64,000 nucleotides of DNA from Echinarachnius parma (taxonomy: Eukaryota > Echinodermata > Echinoidea > Clypeasteroida > Echinarachniidae), in assembly GCA_037951105.1 (NCBI GenBank), contig JBAMJV010010009.1:20725-84724 (forward strand), written 5' to 3'. Within the stretch, counting starts at the first letter, position 1; each line of letters opens with the position of its first letter. Positions 44,979-55,700 of this stretch are shown piece by piece. The notes below the pieces were generated by a model, which did no database searches, had not been told where the DNA came from, and saw only the letters and a list, made by a program, of their open reading frames with translations. Both the position numbers and the translations under genes were made by a program.

Positions 44979-46057
44979 AGGTACACTTGAGTATTGGTAC
45001 TTTACAAAATGCCCCTAGATACTAAATTGGTTGATCTGAATTTATTTTGAAGGTTCATTGAGGAAAACATGTGTAATGAGAATCATTTCCTTTTGAATGC
45101 TCTTATAGTTTTACAATTTGATTTCAAAATAATCTATTAATATATCTACCCTGATGGCCGACATCGTAACTTTTTAGAAAAATACATAAAATGCTTATTC
45201 ACTTCTTTAACAAATGTTTAAAAGAGCTTGTCAAATAGTTTTTGTTGATATCTCTATTATCATTAAAGGATGACTACATTACAAATGCATGTTGACTTTT
45301 GTTGATCTGTTATAATGAATTCATCACATATCTTTTGACTTTTTGATGTACATTTGTGTCATATTTTTTATATTATGTTTTCTATTACTTGTATTCTACC
45401 TGCTAAGCTCCACCCCTAAAAAAAACCCATCCAGAAGCTTATGACTTTTATGACATCATATGCCAGTCAATTCATCAGTCAGCTAGATGAACAAAAGACA
45501 TTGGTATGTCCCTTCCGATCAACTCACTACCTGTTTACAATAGCATTGCATGTTTTCATTGAAACCCTTCTTTTCATGATGAGTGGGCATTGTATAAGAA
45601 CATTTTGTTCATCTAGCTGACTGATTAATTGACTGGCATATGATGTCAGAAAAGTCATAAGCTTCTGGATGGGTTTTTTTAGGGGTGGAGCTTAGCAGGT
45701 AGAATAAAAGTAATACAAAAATAATATTTAAAATATGACACAAATGTACATCAAAAAGTCAAAAGATATGTGATGCATTCATTATAACAGATCAACAAAA
45801 GTCAACATGCATTTGTAATTTAGTCACCCTTTAAACATCACATACACAATTTTGTATGAAAATGGTTGAAACCAATGAGTTTTTAGAGACCGCCCTTTTC
45901 AGTTGTAACTGCTCTTTTTTTTAATGATAACAGGTTTTTTTTTTACTCAGTCGTCTGTTAAATACCTTTCGAGAATGGTGGAGTTATAACTATTAGTGTC
46001 TACTGTAAAGGTACAGGTTTTGGTTACTAAAATTCAGTTTGACCAATACTGATCCCT
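44979..46057. repeat. TTAA MITE, 'GATAGTTGAG' family, with a nested fold-back MITE
   Basis: TTAA at 44975-44978 and 46058-46061. The left end AGGTACACTTGAGTATTGGT and the right end TTTGACCAATACTGATCCCT match the family. It is split by the fold-back element at 45267-45830. Confidence 0.7.
45267..45830. repeat. Palindromic TTAA fold-back MITE (copy 2), nested
   Basis: TTAA at 45263-45266 and 45831-45834; ends AGGATGACTACATTACAAAT and TTTAGTCACCCT. The long arms share GCTCCACCCCTAAAAAAAAC and the centre ATCAGTCAGCTAGATGAAC with the copy at 40560. It interrupts the MITE at 44979-46057, so it is the younger insertion. Confidence 0.85.
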
Positions 46058-46174
46058 TTAAGGCGTATACAAACACATTTTCCTAAACACAATTTTCACA
46101 TTACTGGGGGAATGTAAAAACATACAAAGACAACAAGATATTTATATCTTTATATTTATGCTGACATACTCCCC

Positions 46175-47649
46175 ATGGTCACTACATTTCATCCCAACTT
46201 ACCTCCTCTCCGCAGCTGCAGCATCCTCCACAACAACCACCACATCCTCCACACTGCGGATCGTCTACGACAGGCTGTCCCCAATGTACCCATTGTAGCA
46301 TACAGGCGCCCCCACAACCTCAAAGATCTCATCGTTCGTGCTGAACTTCCCTCCCTAAATGATCATCTCTCCCCCATACAGCATGACACCTTCAAATGCA
46401 CTTCCAACAAGTGCATTGTATGTGTAGCGGAACGGGATTCTGGCTCTGCCTGGGTTAATGGAGAGCTACATTAGGATGGTAATTGGTAGGCAAATACTTT
46501 GGATATTTTGGGAGCCTCGCGCACGGGGGTATTTCGTTGTTATATAATTATGGTGACGCGGGTTGCAGACACGGGTCTTTGTTTAAAATCAGTAAGAATG
46601 CTTGGGTATTGTCTCGTTCTCGGAGATGCTGTTGGTGGGCGTGACTTGGGTGGATCTTGGAATGTGGGTGTTGTTGAATGATGCACGTGGGTTGTATCCA
46701 GGATTATGATTGGATGGGTCCGATTGTGGAGGTGTATGTGTGTGTGTTTGTGCGTATGTAGGCCTATACGAATGTGTTATGTGTGAGTTAATGTGTGTGT
46801 ATCGTATTTTGCCACGTGCAGTATTCCCGAGAACGACTTACGAAGCATTCATACTCATTAATGAAGTTCCAAGATAAGGGAATTAAAAGGGGTGGGTTAA
46901 TGTCGCGCATTGCGTCAAAGTGATGAGGTTTATCGCCCATAAAGGGCGGGAGATTTGAATTATAGGCGGAAGAGCTTAAGTTGAGTTTCGTTGGAGAAGA
47001 AGCAATTTGCAGCTCCATGTTTTAGTTCTCTTCACTTCGTTAGTTTTCAGTTCGCCCAGCTCAGAAGATATAATTTGCTGTTTAATTCTTATTTCGTTAA
47101 TAAAGCTATATGAACCCTTAATTCTACGCCGTTTTTACTTGTGTTTGGTGTTACTCGTACTTCTCATTTTTCTTTGGCGCGAGAGCGGGGGTGAACCGAA
47201 GAACTGTGGCCCCCTGGGCCCCGGCGGCACGTCGACCGCTGTCCCCCCCCGCCCTTTCCGCGTCATATGTAAGGTCCATTCTCCAAGGTGACCAATTCAA
47301 AGGTCACTCCACCAACCATTCACACCACTCTAAGGGCCACATCACATGCACCTGTCACCTCTAATGTTGTATATCTCATCACTTGCCATGTTTGCGGGAT
47401 GCAGTATGTAGGGGAGACCAGAAACGCTTCTACGGCCACAGATCTACTGTTTTGACATCCAAACTTGACACCCCAGTAGGGCTTCATTTCAATTCACCCA
47501 ACCATTCCATTTCAGACATGATTCTTCAGGGTATCGAATCATTCGGCAACCGTCCAGACTCAGTCCGCACCAGCAGAGAGAAGCTATGGATGAGAAGATT
47601 AGGCACCATACAACCACATGGACTCAACATCCAAGAGGGATTTGATTAA
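46175..47649 (+). pseudogene. Penelope-like protein end with GIY-YIG endonuclease, broken
   Basis: The first piece reads TTFHPNLPPLRSCSILHN and then VAYRRPHNLKDLIVRAELPS, which is typical of the segment between reverse transcriptase and nuclease in Penelope-like proteins. A Cys block (CTSNKCIVC) follows, where the LTR is inserted. The second piece reads KVHSPRVTNSK, GHITCTCH, then, after a one-base shift near 47363, NVVYLITCHVCGMQYVGETR, then (second shift) FYGHRST, LDTPVGLHFN and REKLWMRRLGTIQPHGLN. VYLI and QYVGE are the GIY and YIG-type motifs of the nuclease that nicks target DNA. Stops and shifts mean it is inactive. Confidence 0.85.
46423..47265 (+). mobile_element. Solo LTR, Gypsy-type, inserted in the Penelope-like element
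   Basis: It starts TGTAGCGGAACGGGATTC and ends CGCCCTTTCCGCGTCA (TG...CA). The 4 bp TATG is directly repeated outside (46419-46422 and 47266-47269), and removing one copy plus the LTR restores the coding sequence TGC ATT GTA TGT AAG. An AATAAAG signal is at about 47099-47105. 843 bp with no internal coding region. The 4 bp duplication fits Gypsy-type elements; the family was not identified. Confidence 0.85.
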
Positions 47650-48250
47650 TCTGATTTTATTTCCTCTCTCTATCTTCCTCTACAGATTCCGTTCACATAT
47701 ACCCCCATGTTTTGTTCCCTCCCTTACAGCACTATTTATTTTTTTTATATTGTGTCTTTTGCATATTTTTTTGCAAATTTCCCTACCAGTTTATTTTCTC
47801 CATTTCTCTCCACATATTCAGAATATATACCTTTATTACATTCATCATGATGCACACTATATCTTTTTTGATGTACTTGTCTCTTTGTACACATTTCCCC
47901 TAACCCACCCCTCTCAACTTTGCACCCCAGCACTAATCTCCTCCCACTTGCCATCCATTGTATCTTTCCACACTATCCTCTTGAACACCTCCTTTGTTCC
48001 ATATCATGTTCTTTCATTGCTTGTCTCATAGCTTTCCAGCCACCACTTGACTCATTCTCCCATCCCCAGTAGCCCTCATCAGCACTATTTCTTTTGTCTC
48101 GTCTACTCTAGCCTGCTACTGCATGCACACCTCCTCCATTGTATCCCCCCATTCTTTTGTTCTTGTTCACTCCAGCTTGTTGCTGGGCGCACTTTCCTAC
48201 TACCTGTGCATGTTTATAACTCTATGTTTAGTTCAGTTAGTGTCATTTGT

Positions 48251-48285
48251 TCGCCTGAAGAAGAATCTGCCAGATTCGATAGCTC
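48251..48285 (+). other. Hammerhead-ribozyme-like fold in the Penelope 3' region
   Basis: CTGAAGA (48255-48261) matches the conserved CUGANGA box. GAATCT-GCC-AGATTC forms a perfect 6 bp stem with a 3-base loop, and GATA follows where a working ribozyme has GAAA. Penelope-like elements are known to carry such motifs. The changed base suggests the fold is inactive; stems I and III were not clear. Confidence 0.5.
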
Positions 48286-48328
48286 GCGGCTCCATTGATT
48301 TACCAGATATTTATATGTTATATTCCAG

Positions 48329-48445
48329 ATATCATTGGATGTGCAATCGGTTCATGTGATCACGGATACTGTACAGGTGACCAAGGGAATTTCTCCTGTG
48401 TCTGCGATCCTGGATGGGAAGGTGCCTCCTGTAACATCAATACAG
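48329..48445 (+). CDS. EGF-like domain 1 (single exon)
   Basis: Acceptor TTATATTCCAG; donor ACAG|GTGAAT; 117 nt, phase 1 to 1. The six Cys follow the EGF spacing C-x4-C-x4-C-x8-C-x1-C-x8-C: CAIGSCDHGYC, CVCDPGWEGASC. The frame joins the G of the preceding exon (GAAG) to make Asp. It lacks the DxDEC calcium signature of the next EGF exon. Single symmetric exons like this are easily duplicated. The product would be an extracellular spacer or ligand-binding domain. Confidence 0.9.
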
Positions 48446-48579
48446 GTGAATTATAATTACTCAAACCCATCATTAGATGATGAATTTTATATTTGTCCGT
48501 ATAAATATAATGGTTTATTGACAGTTTAACCCTTGAACTGTTTAGATTTATATTAAAAAAACAATAATAATTGTACTAA

Positions 48580-48763
48580 AAGTGATAGTTGAGTTCTGGT
48601 ATAAAGAGCGATGCATTCAATAACTGTTTTGTGAGATAATGAACAACTATGGAAGAGTAGGCAATTTTAATGACAGAAAAAACTTTATTGATCAAAAAAT
48701 GTTGTTCTAACATTCAGGTAAAAAAAAATGTACTCTCTTTTATACCAAAACTCAACTATCCCT
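48580..48763. repeat. TTAA MITE, 'GATAGTTGAG' family, short deletion form
   Basis: Left end AAGTGATAGTTGAGTTCTGG, right end CCAAAACTCAACTATCCCT, then TTAA at 48764-48767. The interior is reduced to about 150 bp. Confidence 0.65.
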
Positions 48764-48767
48764 TTAA

Positions 48768-49561
48768 AGGACAATGAAATCCAGACAAATTGTTGCATGC
48801 CCTATAAGACACTAAATAGGATGAACAGTCCCTGAAAATTTGAGCACAATCGGTCAAGAAATAAGAAAACTATGACTCTTTGAAAAAAGCCATTTATTTT
48901 TACAGTGACTCAAATTGGCAACGCACTCTGGCAAAGTTGTGGACTACAGATGTACAACCCATACATTTTTTACACAAAGTTTCAATTTTGTTCAAATTTC
49001 CAAATATATGTTTACCCTTCGTTTGAGTTCAACATATGTTTTTGTAGAATGCATTTATACATAACATAATTATGAAGAGCTTTCTTCCGAAAGGCGCTAT
49101 ATCCACTTTTTCAACTTTCCAACTTTGTACACGTGCCTATGGGAATATGAAAATTTAACTTTCTATATTTTGATTTTGAATGAGTAATTTATCGTCAAAT
49201 GTGGATTCCTACATAGCTACGTTGCTTATAAATGCATCGTTAACTTAATTTTTGTGGAAAGTGGATTTAGCGCCTTTTGGAACTGAGCTCTTCATATCAT
49301 GAGTTAGGTGAATGGAAAAGTGTGACTATGAAGAAAACTGTACAAATTGGAACATTTGTGTACAAAACATATGGGGAGTAGTCCACACACTTATCAGAGT
49401 ACGTTGCCAATTTGAGTCCCCCATAGGAATAAATGGACATCTTTAAAGAGCCATAGTTGTCTTGTTTCTTGCCCGAATATGCTCTAACTTTCAGAGATTA
49501 TTCCTCCTAATCTCTTCAAATAGTCTATGAAAGTAACATTTTGCTTGGGTTTCATTGTCCT
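48768..49561. repeat. TTAA MITE, 'GGACAATGAAA' family, long inverted repeat
   Basis: TTAA at 48764-48767 (shared with the preceding element) and 49562-49565. Ends AGGACAATGAAATCCAGACA and TTGGGTTTCATTGTCCT. Inverted blocks continue inward (GACTCAAATTGGCAACG against CGTTGCCAATTTGAGTC). The centre contains a piece of the 'GGCGCTATATCCAC' family (49090-49297). Confidence 0.75.
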
Positions 49562-49565
49562 TTAA

Positions 49566-50116
49566 CTCGTCGAAAAACTTTCCAATGTTGTAAAAATAAA
49601 ACATATCGTATAATAAATCGTATAATATCGGATAATAAATGAACAAATAGCATTAGTAATCCCGTATTGGAATGCGATATACATGTGTATTACATTATTA
49701 TACAAACACGCCAATATTTCAATTCAATAAATCAGGCTCATTGGTTACGTCTTGGGTTTGTCTTTCATAGCGGGCATTATTGTCATAGTAGGGTCACTGC
49801 AGCTAACTACTCCGTGACCGTGGGCCGGCAAAGTTGTTTTTTGATGGATTTGCCATCTACGGGGGTTAAATAAAAAACATTGACCGGAGGTGATTCTCGC
49901 GTAGTCTTTCATAGCGGGCATTATTGTTATAGTAGGGTCACTGCAGCTCATTACTCCGTGATTCTCGCGTAAATGTGGGCGGTATTTTCTAGAGCCCGAA
50001 ATGCGATATGGCCGCCATCTGACATCCAAAAAAACAGTTTGTGCGATGTTTCAGCAGTAATGTCTGTTATTATTATCGTGTATTGTCTTGATTTGATCTG
50101 AAATAACACATTTAAA
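49566..50116. other. Intron with a 60 bp direct repeat
   Basis: The block GTCTTTCATAGCGGGCATTA to CACTGCAGCT...TACTCCGTGA occurs at 49756-49817 and 49903-49961. GATTCTCGCGTA is also duplicated. No exon is seen. Confidence 0.55.
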
Positions 50117-50655
50117 AGGGGTAGATCAGTTTAGGTATAGAGGGTGCTGCACAAAATAATTTGTTTGTGAGATAATGAAAAACTTAGTGTCAAATTTGAA
50201 AGAGCAGACAATTTTAATGACAGAATCAACTTTATTTGATCAAATTCGGTTCAGAAACGGCTGAATTATCCATAAAAATAACTATTTGTAATATTTGTGG
50301 GGCCCCACAAGTATTCGATAATTTTGAACCAGCTGTTACACAAATTTTAAAAAATGCTTCCTCTTTTCATAGAATTACAAAAGAGGTATTTAAATTGTTT
50401 AAATTGATTATCTCTCTATCTAATCACTTTTAAAACATGGTTGAAAACGATGACTTTTTAGAAAGCGCCCACTTGAGTTTTAACGGCTCTTTTCTAGTGA
50501 TAACATGCTTTTTACTTGGTCGTTTGTAATGTTGTATTCATTTCGAGCATGGTGAATTTATAACTAGTAGTTTGTTATGTAATGGTGCAGGTTTTGGTTA
50601 CTAAAATTCAGGTTGACCAAAACTGTACTCTCTTTACCTAAACTCAACTATCCCT
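50117..50655. repeat. TTAA MITE, 'GATAGTTGAG' family
   Basis: Left end AGGGGTAGATCAGTTTAGGT after TTAA, right end CTAAACTCAACTATCCCTTT. About 539 bp with the family core (AGAGGTATTTAAATTG). The right target site is altered (TTTTAT). Confidence 0.65.
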
Positions 50656-50811
50656 TTTATTTTCTCTGGATATTATGTATAATAATACTATTGATTTGCG
50701 TGTTCTGTTGTGATATATCGGGACCATTCGTCCTCAACTCGTGCAATATGATCCTAGCGAATGCAATATTTCTGATATACCACTCAAGACCAGTCAATAT
50801 TGTATGAATAC

Positions 50812-52588
50812 TGGATCGGAAAGGGAACAAGCCGAGATGAGTCCCGTTTAGAATTGAGATAGGTTAACACTGTTGGTAAACTTTGTGGAAATTCCCAACG
50901 GTGTAGGTTTTATTCGATCTGTAAATACAAAACGTAATGCACAGAAAATAACAAACTTTGAGTTATTTCGTTCATGAGTTTACAAATATAAGCTTTTCAT
51001 TCTTAATAAATTATTATACAAGTACACTTCTACGTCTGACCTGTTTTGTTATTTCTTGTAAACACAATCGATTCAGAAGTAAGACAAATAAATTTAGCGT
51101 TTATTTTCTTTTACAAGTAAATCTTAAAACAATTAATTCCTGTGATCGATTCAAAGTTGACATCGATCATAAACAATTAATTCATGTGATCGATTTAAAG
51201 TTGACATCGATCAATATATAATGTATGATCGATTAACTCATCTGATCGATACAAACTTTACATCTCAAAATACTATCGAAAAAGGATCAATCGATCACTC
51301 AAGCTTTATCTTCAGAATCGATTGTTCAATCTCTACTAATATTCAACTTGATATTTATTAATTTTTACTGAAAAACCTAAATATCAGACATATTTCAGCC
51401 TAATGAAATCCATAACGTAATATACTTAATAAGTAGTCAAACTGTAATAGTTAAACCAATCCTGGAAATATTGTCCAAGTGTAGCAGACAAAATTGCATA
51501 TTAAATACTTGTCTAACCTTCACACAAATATCTATGCACAATATTCAATGTACAATCAACTTTAGCCAAGTTAATTCTCTGACATGTTCTTTTACAGTTA
51601 CTAATGGAAAACCCCTAGCTGAAATCAAGCGACAATAATTCGCATTACGCAAAGCAGTAATATCAAAAGTTGATCAAATGTAAAACTGAATTTAATACTT
51701 TGTTTTCTTTGACTCAAAGCACTTATTTTTAAATGCAAATTCTACAAAATACAAGATTCTTCTTAGAGATTATTTATCCCAAAAATCATAGCCAAATAAT
51801 CCCACAACTGCCAATTCTGGGCTAAATGTCATACTTTCATCTTTAAACCCCCACATGCATCACAACTAGCCAAATGCACCTTTCACGTTAATCACGCATG
51901 ACAGTGCCAAATATAAACATCAACATTCTATTTTAGTTTAAAGCAACTTTCAGAAACTGTTCATAATCGATCACATAGAATACAAAATCATCTAATTTTG
52001 GAGAGAATTTCTAACTTATAAATTCACTATTATCAACTTCTCAAAATGAGCCATATTGTGAAATCTTGACATTATTTAAGTATTTATAGAAATGTTCCTT
52101 CAAAATTCTTTATCATCTAAACATAAATTGGCAACACAATTTGCGTATTGGCAACACCAAAATTATGGACGTAAAATATCTTAGCTAACTTCAGCATATT
52201 TTCACGTGTACATTCAACTCATCTTTTTGCCTATATTTTTCACCATAATCTTCCTTTGCGAAAACACATCATTCACACATTATCTAAAACAAGATATAAT
52301 TGATCTATTTAACTTACTTCTGTGACGGGATACAAATAAACCTGCTGAAACATGCCGAAATGACTGACCCACTTCGTACACCGTCATCACCGTGCGAGCG
52401 TGAACATAAGAGTGACAATGAGAGACGTTGTATTTTTACCAACTCGGAGAATCTTCTATGGTGTCTTTAAGATAACAAAAATTAAAACATACAAATACTA
52501 CCGTATCTCTAATAACGAACTACCAGAAATTACCGGGAAAAATCCTTCTTTTCGTAATTTTGCAAAACTCAAATTCGCTACCAAAACA
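50812..52588 (-). repeat. BEL/Pao LTR (3' LTR on the minus strand)
   Basis: On the minus strand it starts TGTTTTGGTAGCGAATTTG and ends CCCTTTCCGATCCA. The segment at about 51145-51330 has at least six ATCGAT palindromes and two direct copies of a 46 bp unit. Short frames inside are not credible genes. Confidence 0.9.
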
Positions 52589-52738
52589 TCCTCCCCACCC
52601 AATGAGGGAATTTTACCTCATGATAATTCACAAAAAAGTTTCGCTATCAATTAAAGATACACAGATACATTTCAATGTGCGCTTAAACTTACAATATTTC
52701 AAACAAATTATTCTTCATTTGAAATCTTATCTTTATAC

Positions 52739-55700
52739 CTAATCCTCGTATCCCTCAGCGGGATAGATAACAGCGATCTTCGTGACAGGGCGACGATACT
52801 CAGAGTTCATCGTCTTTACTTTCACGTTTCGAACCTTGTCGTCTTCACCCGGATACACCTCGATCACACGAGCGATTGTCCACTTGCTACGTACCGCGTT
52901 CGAGTCCGCTAACATAACAATATCGTCAATGCGCACATTCCGACGATCACTGTTCCACTTCCTTCTCGGAGTTAAGAGCGGTAGAACATCCTTCGTCCAG
53001 CGTTGCCAGAAAGAATCTACGATGCGCTGTACCAGCTCTACCCTGTGCCTTGGATTCCGCGTCTCCAAGAATGGACCTTGCGCTACGTTTCCTGACGCTC
53101 GTCCCAGAAGCATATCGTTCGGTGAAATGTAACTGCCGTCATCTGGATCGGTTGGGATCCTGCCGATAGGTCGCTGATTGACGAGGTTGGCGACCTCCAG
53201 TAGGCACGTGTACAGTTCAAAAGGCGATGACACTTGTTCACCTATCGCTTTCTTCAGCGCGTGTTTGCAGCTCTTCACTAGGGACTCGGCACATCCGTTC
53301 TGGTGCGGTGCTCCCGGAGTTACAAACTTCCACGTTGTGCCTTTGTTTGCACAAAACTCCTTCAGTTCTTCGTTTGACAACCCATCCGTCATCTTTCTCA
53401 ATTCGCGTTCGGCTCCTACGAACTGAGTGCCGTTATCGCTCAATATCATCACAGGTTGTCCTCTGATGGCGAAAAACCTTCGCAGTACTTGCATGAATTC
53501 CATTGTCGAGCAGTCCACAGCCAACTCGAGGTGCACTGCCCTCGTATTCAAGCAGGTGAAGATAACTCCATAGTACTTTGAAGTTTTGTTGCGCCCCACT
53601 CGCACCGTTACTGGCCCAAAATAGTCACAAGACGTGAAATGGAATGGAGGTGTGTTCGGTGCTAACCTTTCCTTCGGCAGTTCTGCCATTTCCTGAGTCT
53701 CCGTCTTGTGCTGAAACGCCCTGCACTTCGTACATCTGAACTTCACCGTCTTGGCGAGCTTGTGGCCCTGAAGAATCCAGTACTGCAGCCTTATCTTTGC
53801 CGTAGTTGCAGCTACTCCACTATGACTTGTCTCGTGAACATGACGAGTAATCAGCATCGAAACACGATGTCCATAGGGAAGAAGGGCAGGATGCTTCTGC
53901 TCGAATGATGCAATCGCTCTATCTATCCTGCCTCCTACTCGCATGATTCTACAGTCATCAACGAAGGGACTCAAGAATTTAAATTCCCCCTTCTCCATCC
54001 GTGCTTTCAGGGTCTTTTGTGAGTTCCTGATGACGTACATTTCTCCTTCCTCTAGGTCTGCGGGCGTCAACCCTTCGCTGGGCTCTTTCTTCTGATTTCT
54101 CCGGCTTTTGAGTTTCTTTACAAACTTTAACACCAACGCTGCTACCCTGACCAGCTTTCTCCAGCTGGAGAACCTTTCGTAGTCAATTACGTCATGACTT
54201 TGAGATACCACTAGAACCATCTTCTCATGACGTCTCTCCTTCTCCACATCAGGTAGACTCGTGGCAACCTTTACTTCCTCTAGCCAATCCTCTTTCGATT
54301 GATGTAAGAAGTCCGGACCGTGCTGCCATGACCCTTGAAGCTCACTCGCCTTCAGTCCTCTCGACAACACATCTGCTGGGTTGACTTCTCCAGAGATGTG
54401 TCGCCATTTGTTGGGGTCTGTGTTGCTCTGGATCTCCCCTATCCTTGTAGCAACGAACGTCTTGAAGTTCCTTGCCCTTTTCCTTATCCATGATAGGGTA
54501 ATCATGCTGTCTGTCATGAAAACGACATCATCTAACTCGATCGTTAGCTCCTCCATGATAGTCTTGTACAGTCTGCTGGCAAGAACTGCAGCTTGTAGTT
54601 CAAGCCGTGGAACCGTCAGTGGCTTGAGTGGTGCCACTCGTGATTTAGCAGCTACAAATCTCGTCTTGTAATCTCCGTCTTCCGTCTCCCATCTCAAGTA
54701 TGCACACGATCCAAAGGCATCCATTGACGCATCACTGAAGATACATAGCAGCGGCTTTCCAATTGCATCCTTTGGAGTCAGACATCTCTCGAAAGTCACT
54801 TCCTTGAGCTCTTCCATCTCTTGGAAGAATCTCTTCCACTCCACTTGGCATTCCTCTGGAAGCACTGCATCCCAGTCATAGCCAGCTTCCCACAGCTTCT
54901 GTAGTCCTATCTTAGCCCGGATGACAAACGGCGCTGTGTAGCCGATAGGGTCGAAGATTCGAGCAATCTGGCTTAAGATGATTCTTTTGGTTAACGTCTT
55001 GTCCAAGAAGTTTTCAATTTTCACTCTGTAGGAGAACTCATCCTTCTTCCTATCCCAGAAGACTCCTAGTACCTTTTCCTCTGCCAGATTCTCCATCAAA
55101 GTTTTCTCAATTTCCTCTCCACCTTTGGCCTCTCTAAGCTGTGTGTTGGAAGACCAGCCTTTCACCTTAAACCCACCGTCGGCAAGAACCTTGTCAATGT
55201 TCTCAGTTACGACTTGAGCTTCCTCTCTCGTATCTGTAGATGTGCAGATGTCATCCATATACGTGTCTCTTTTCAGTACATCTGCGGCCTCTGGAAACTG
55301 AGTGCGCCCCTCTTCTGCAGTGAGTCTAAGTGCTGTTTGCGCCATTGCTGCAGCCGGCTTATCCCCAAATGTGACAACCTTCATTACGTACACATCAGGC
55401 TTTCTATCAACTTGCAAGTCTCGCCACAGGAACCGATGTACTTGTTGATCGGATTCAGGAATCAGCACCCGGTGGTACATTTTCGAGATGTCTGCACACA
55501 CTGCGATTGACTTCTGCCGAAAACGTAGGATGACTCCAAACAAGTCGTTCAGAAGATCAGCCCCCTTCATCCAGTAATCGTTGAGAGAATGGCCTGCATA
55601 CACCGATGAAGAGTTGAAGACAATGCGTATCGGTGTGCTCTTCTTGTCCGGTCTCAATACGGCATGATGAGGGATGTAATGCACAGGGCCGCTGTACGAC

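Larger units (their letters stand above)
46165..48300 (+). mobile_element. Penelope-like element, C-terminal part and 3' region, interrupted by a solo LTR
   Basis: The coding part is at 46165-46418 and 47270-47649, and a long pyrimidine-rich 3' region follows. Near its end (48251-48281) lies a hammerhead-like fold. 5' and reverse transcriptase parts are missing. It lies in the intron before the first EGF exon and ends about 30 bp ahead of that exon. Confidence 0.75.

Noticed and set aside
50958-51221. Plus-strand frame MSYFVHEFTNISFSF..., repeated at 57954-58358
   Set aside because: It lies in both LTRs, differs in length because of a single-base indel, and has no domain or splice context.
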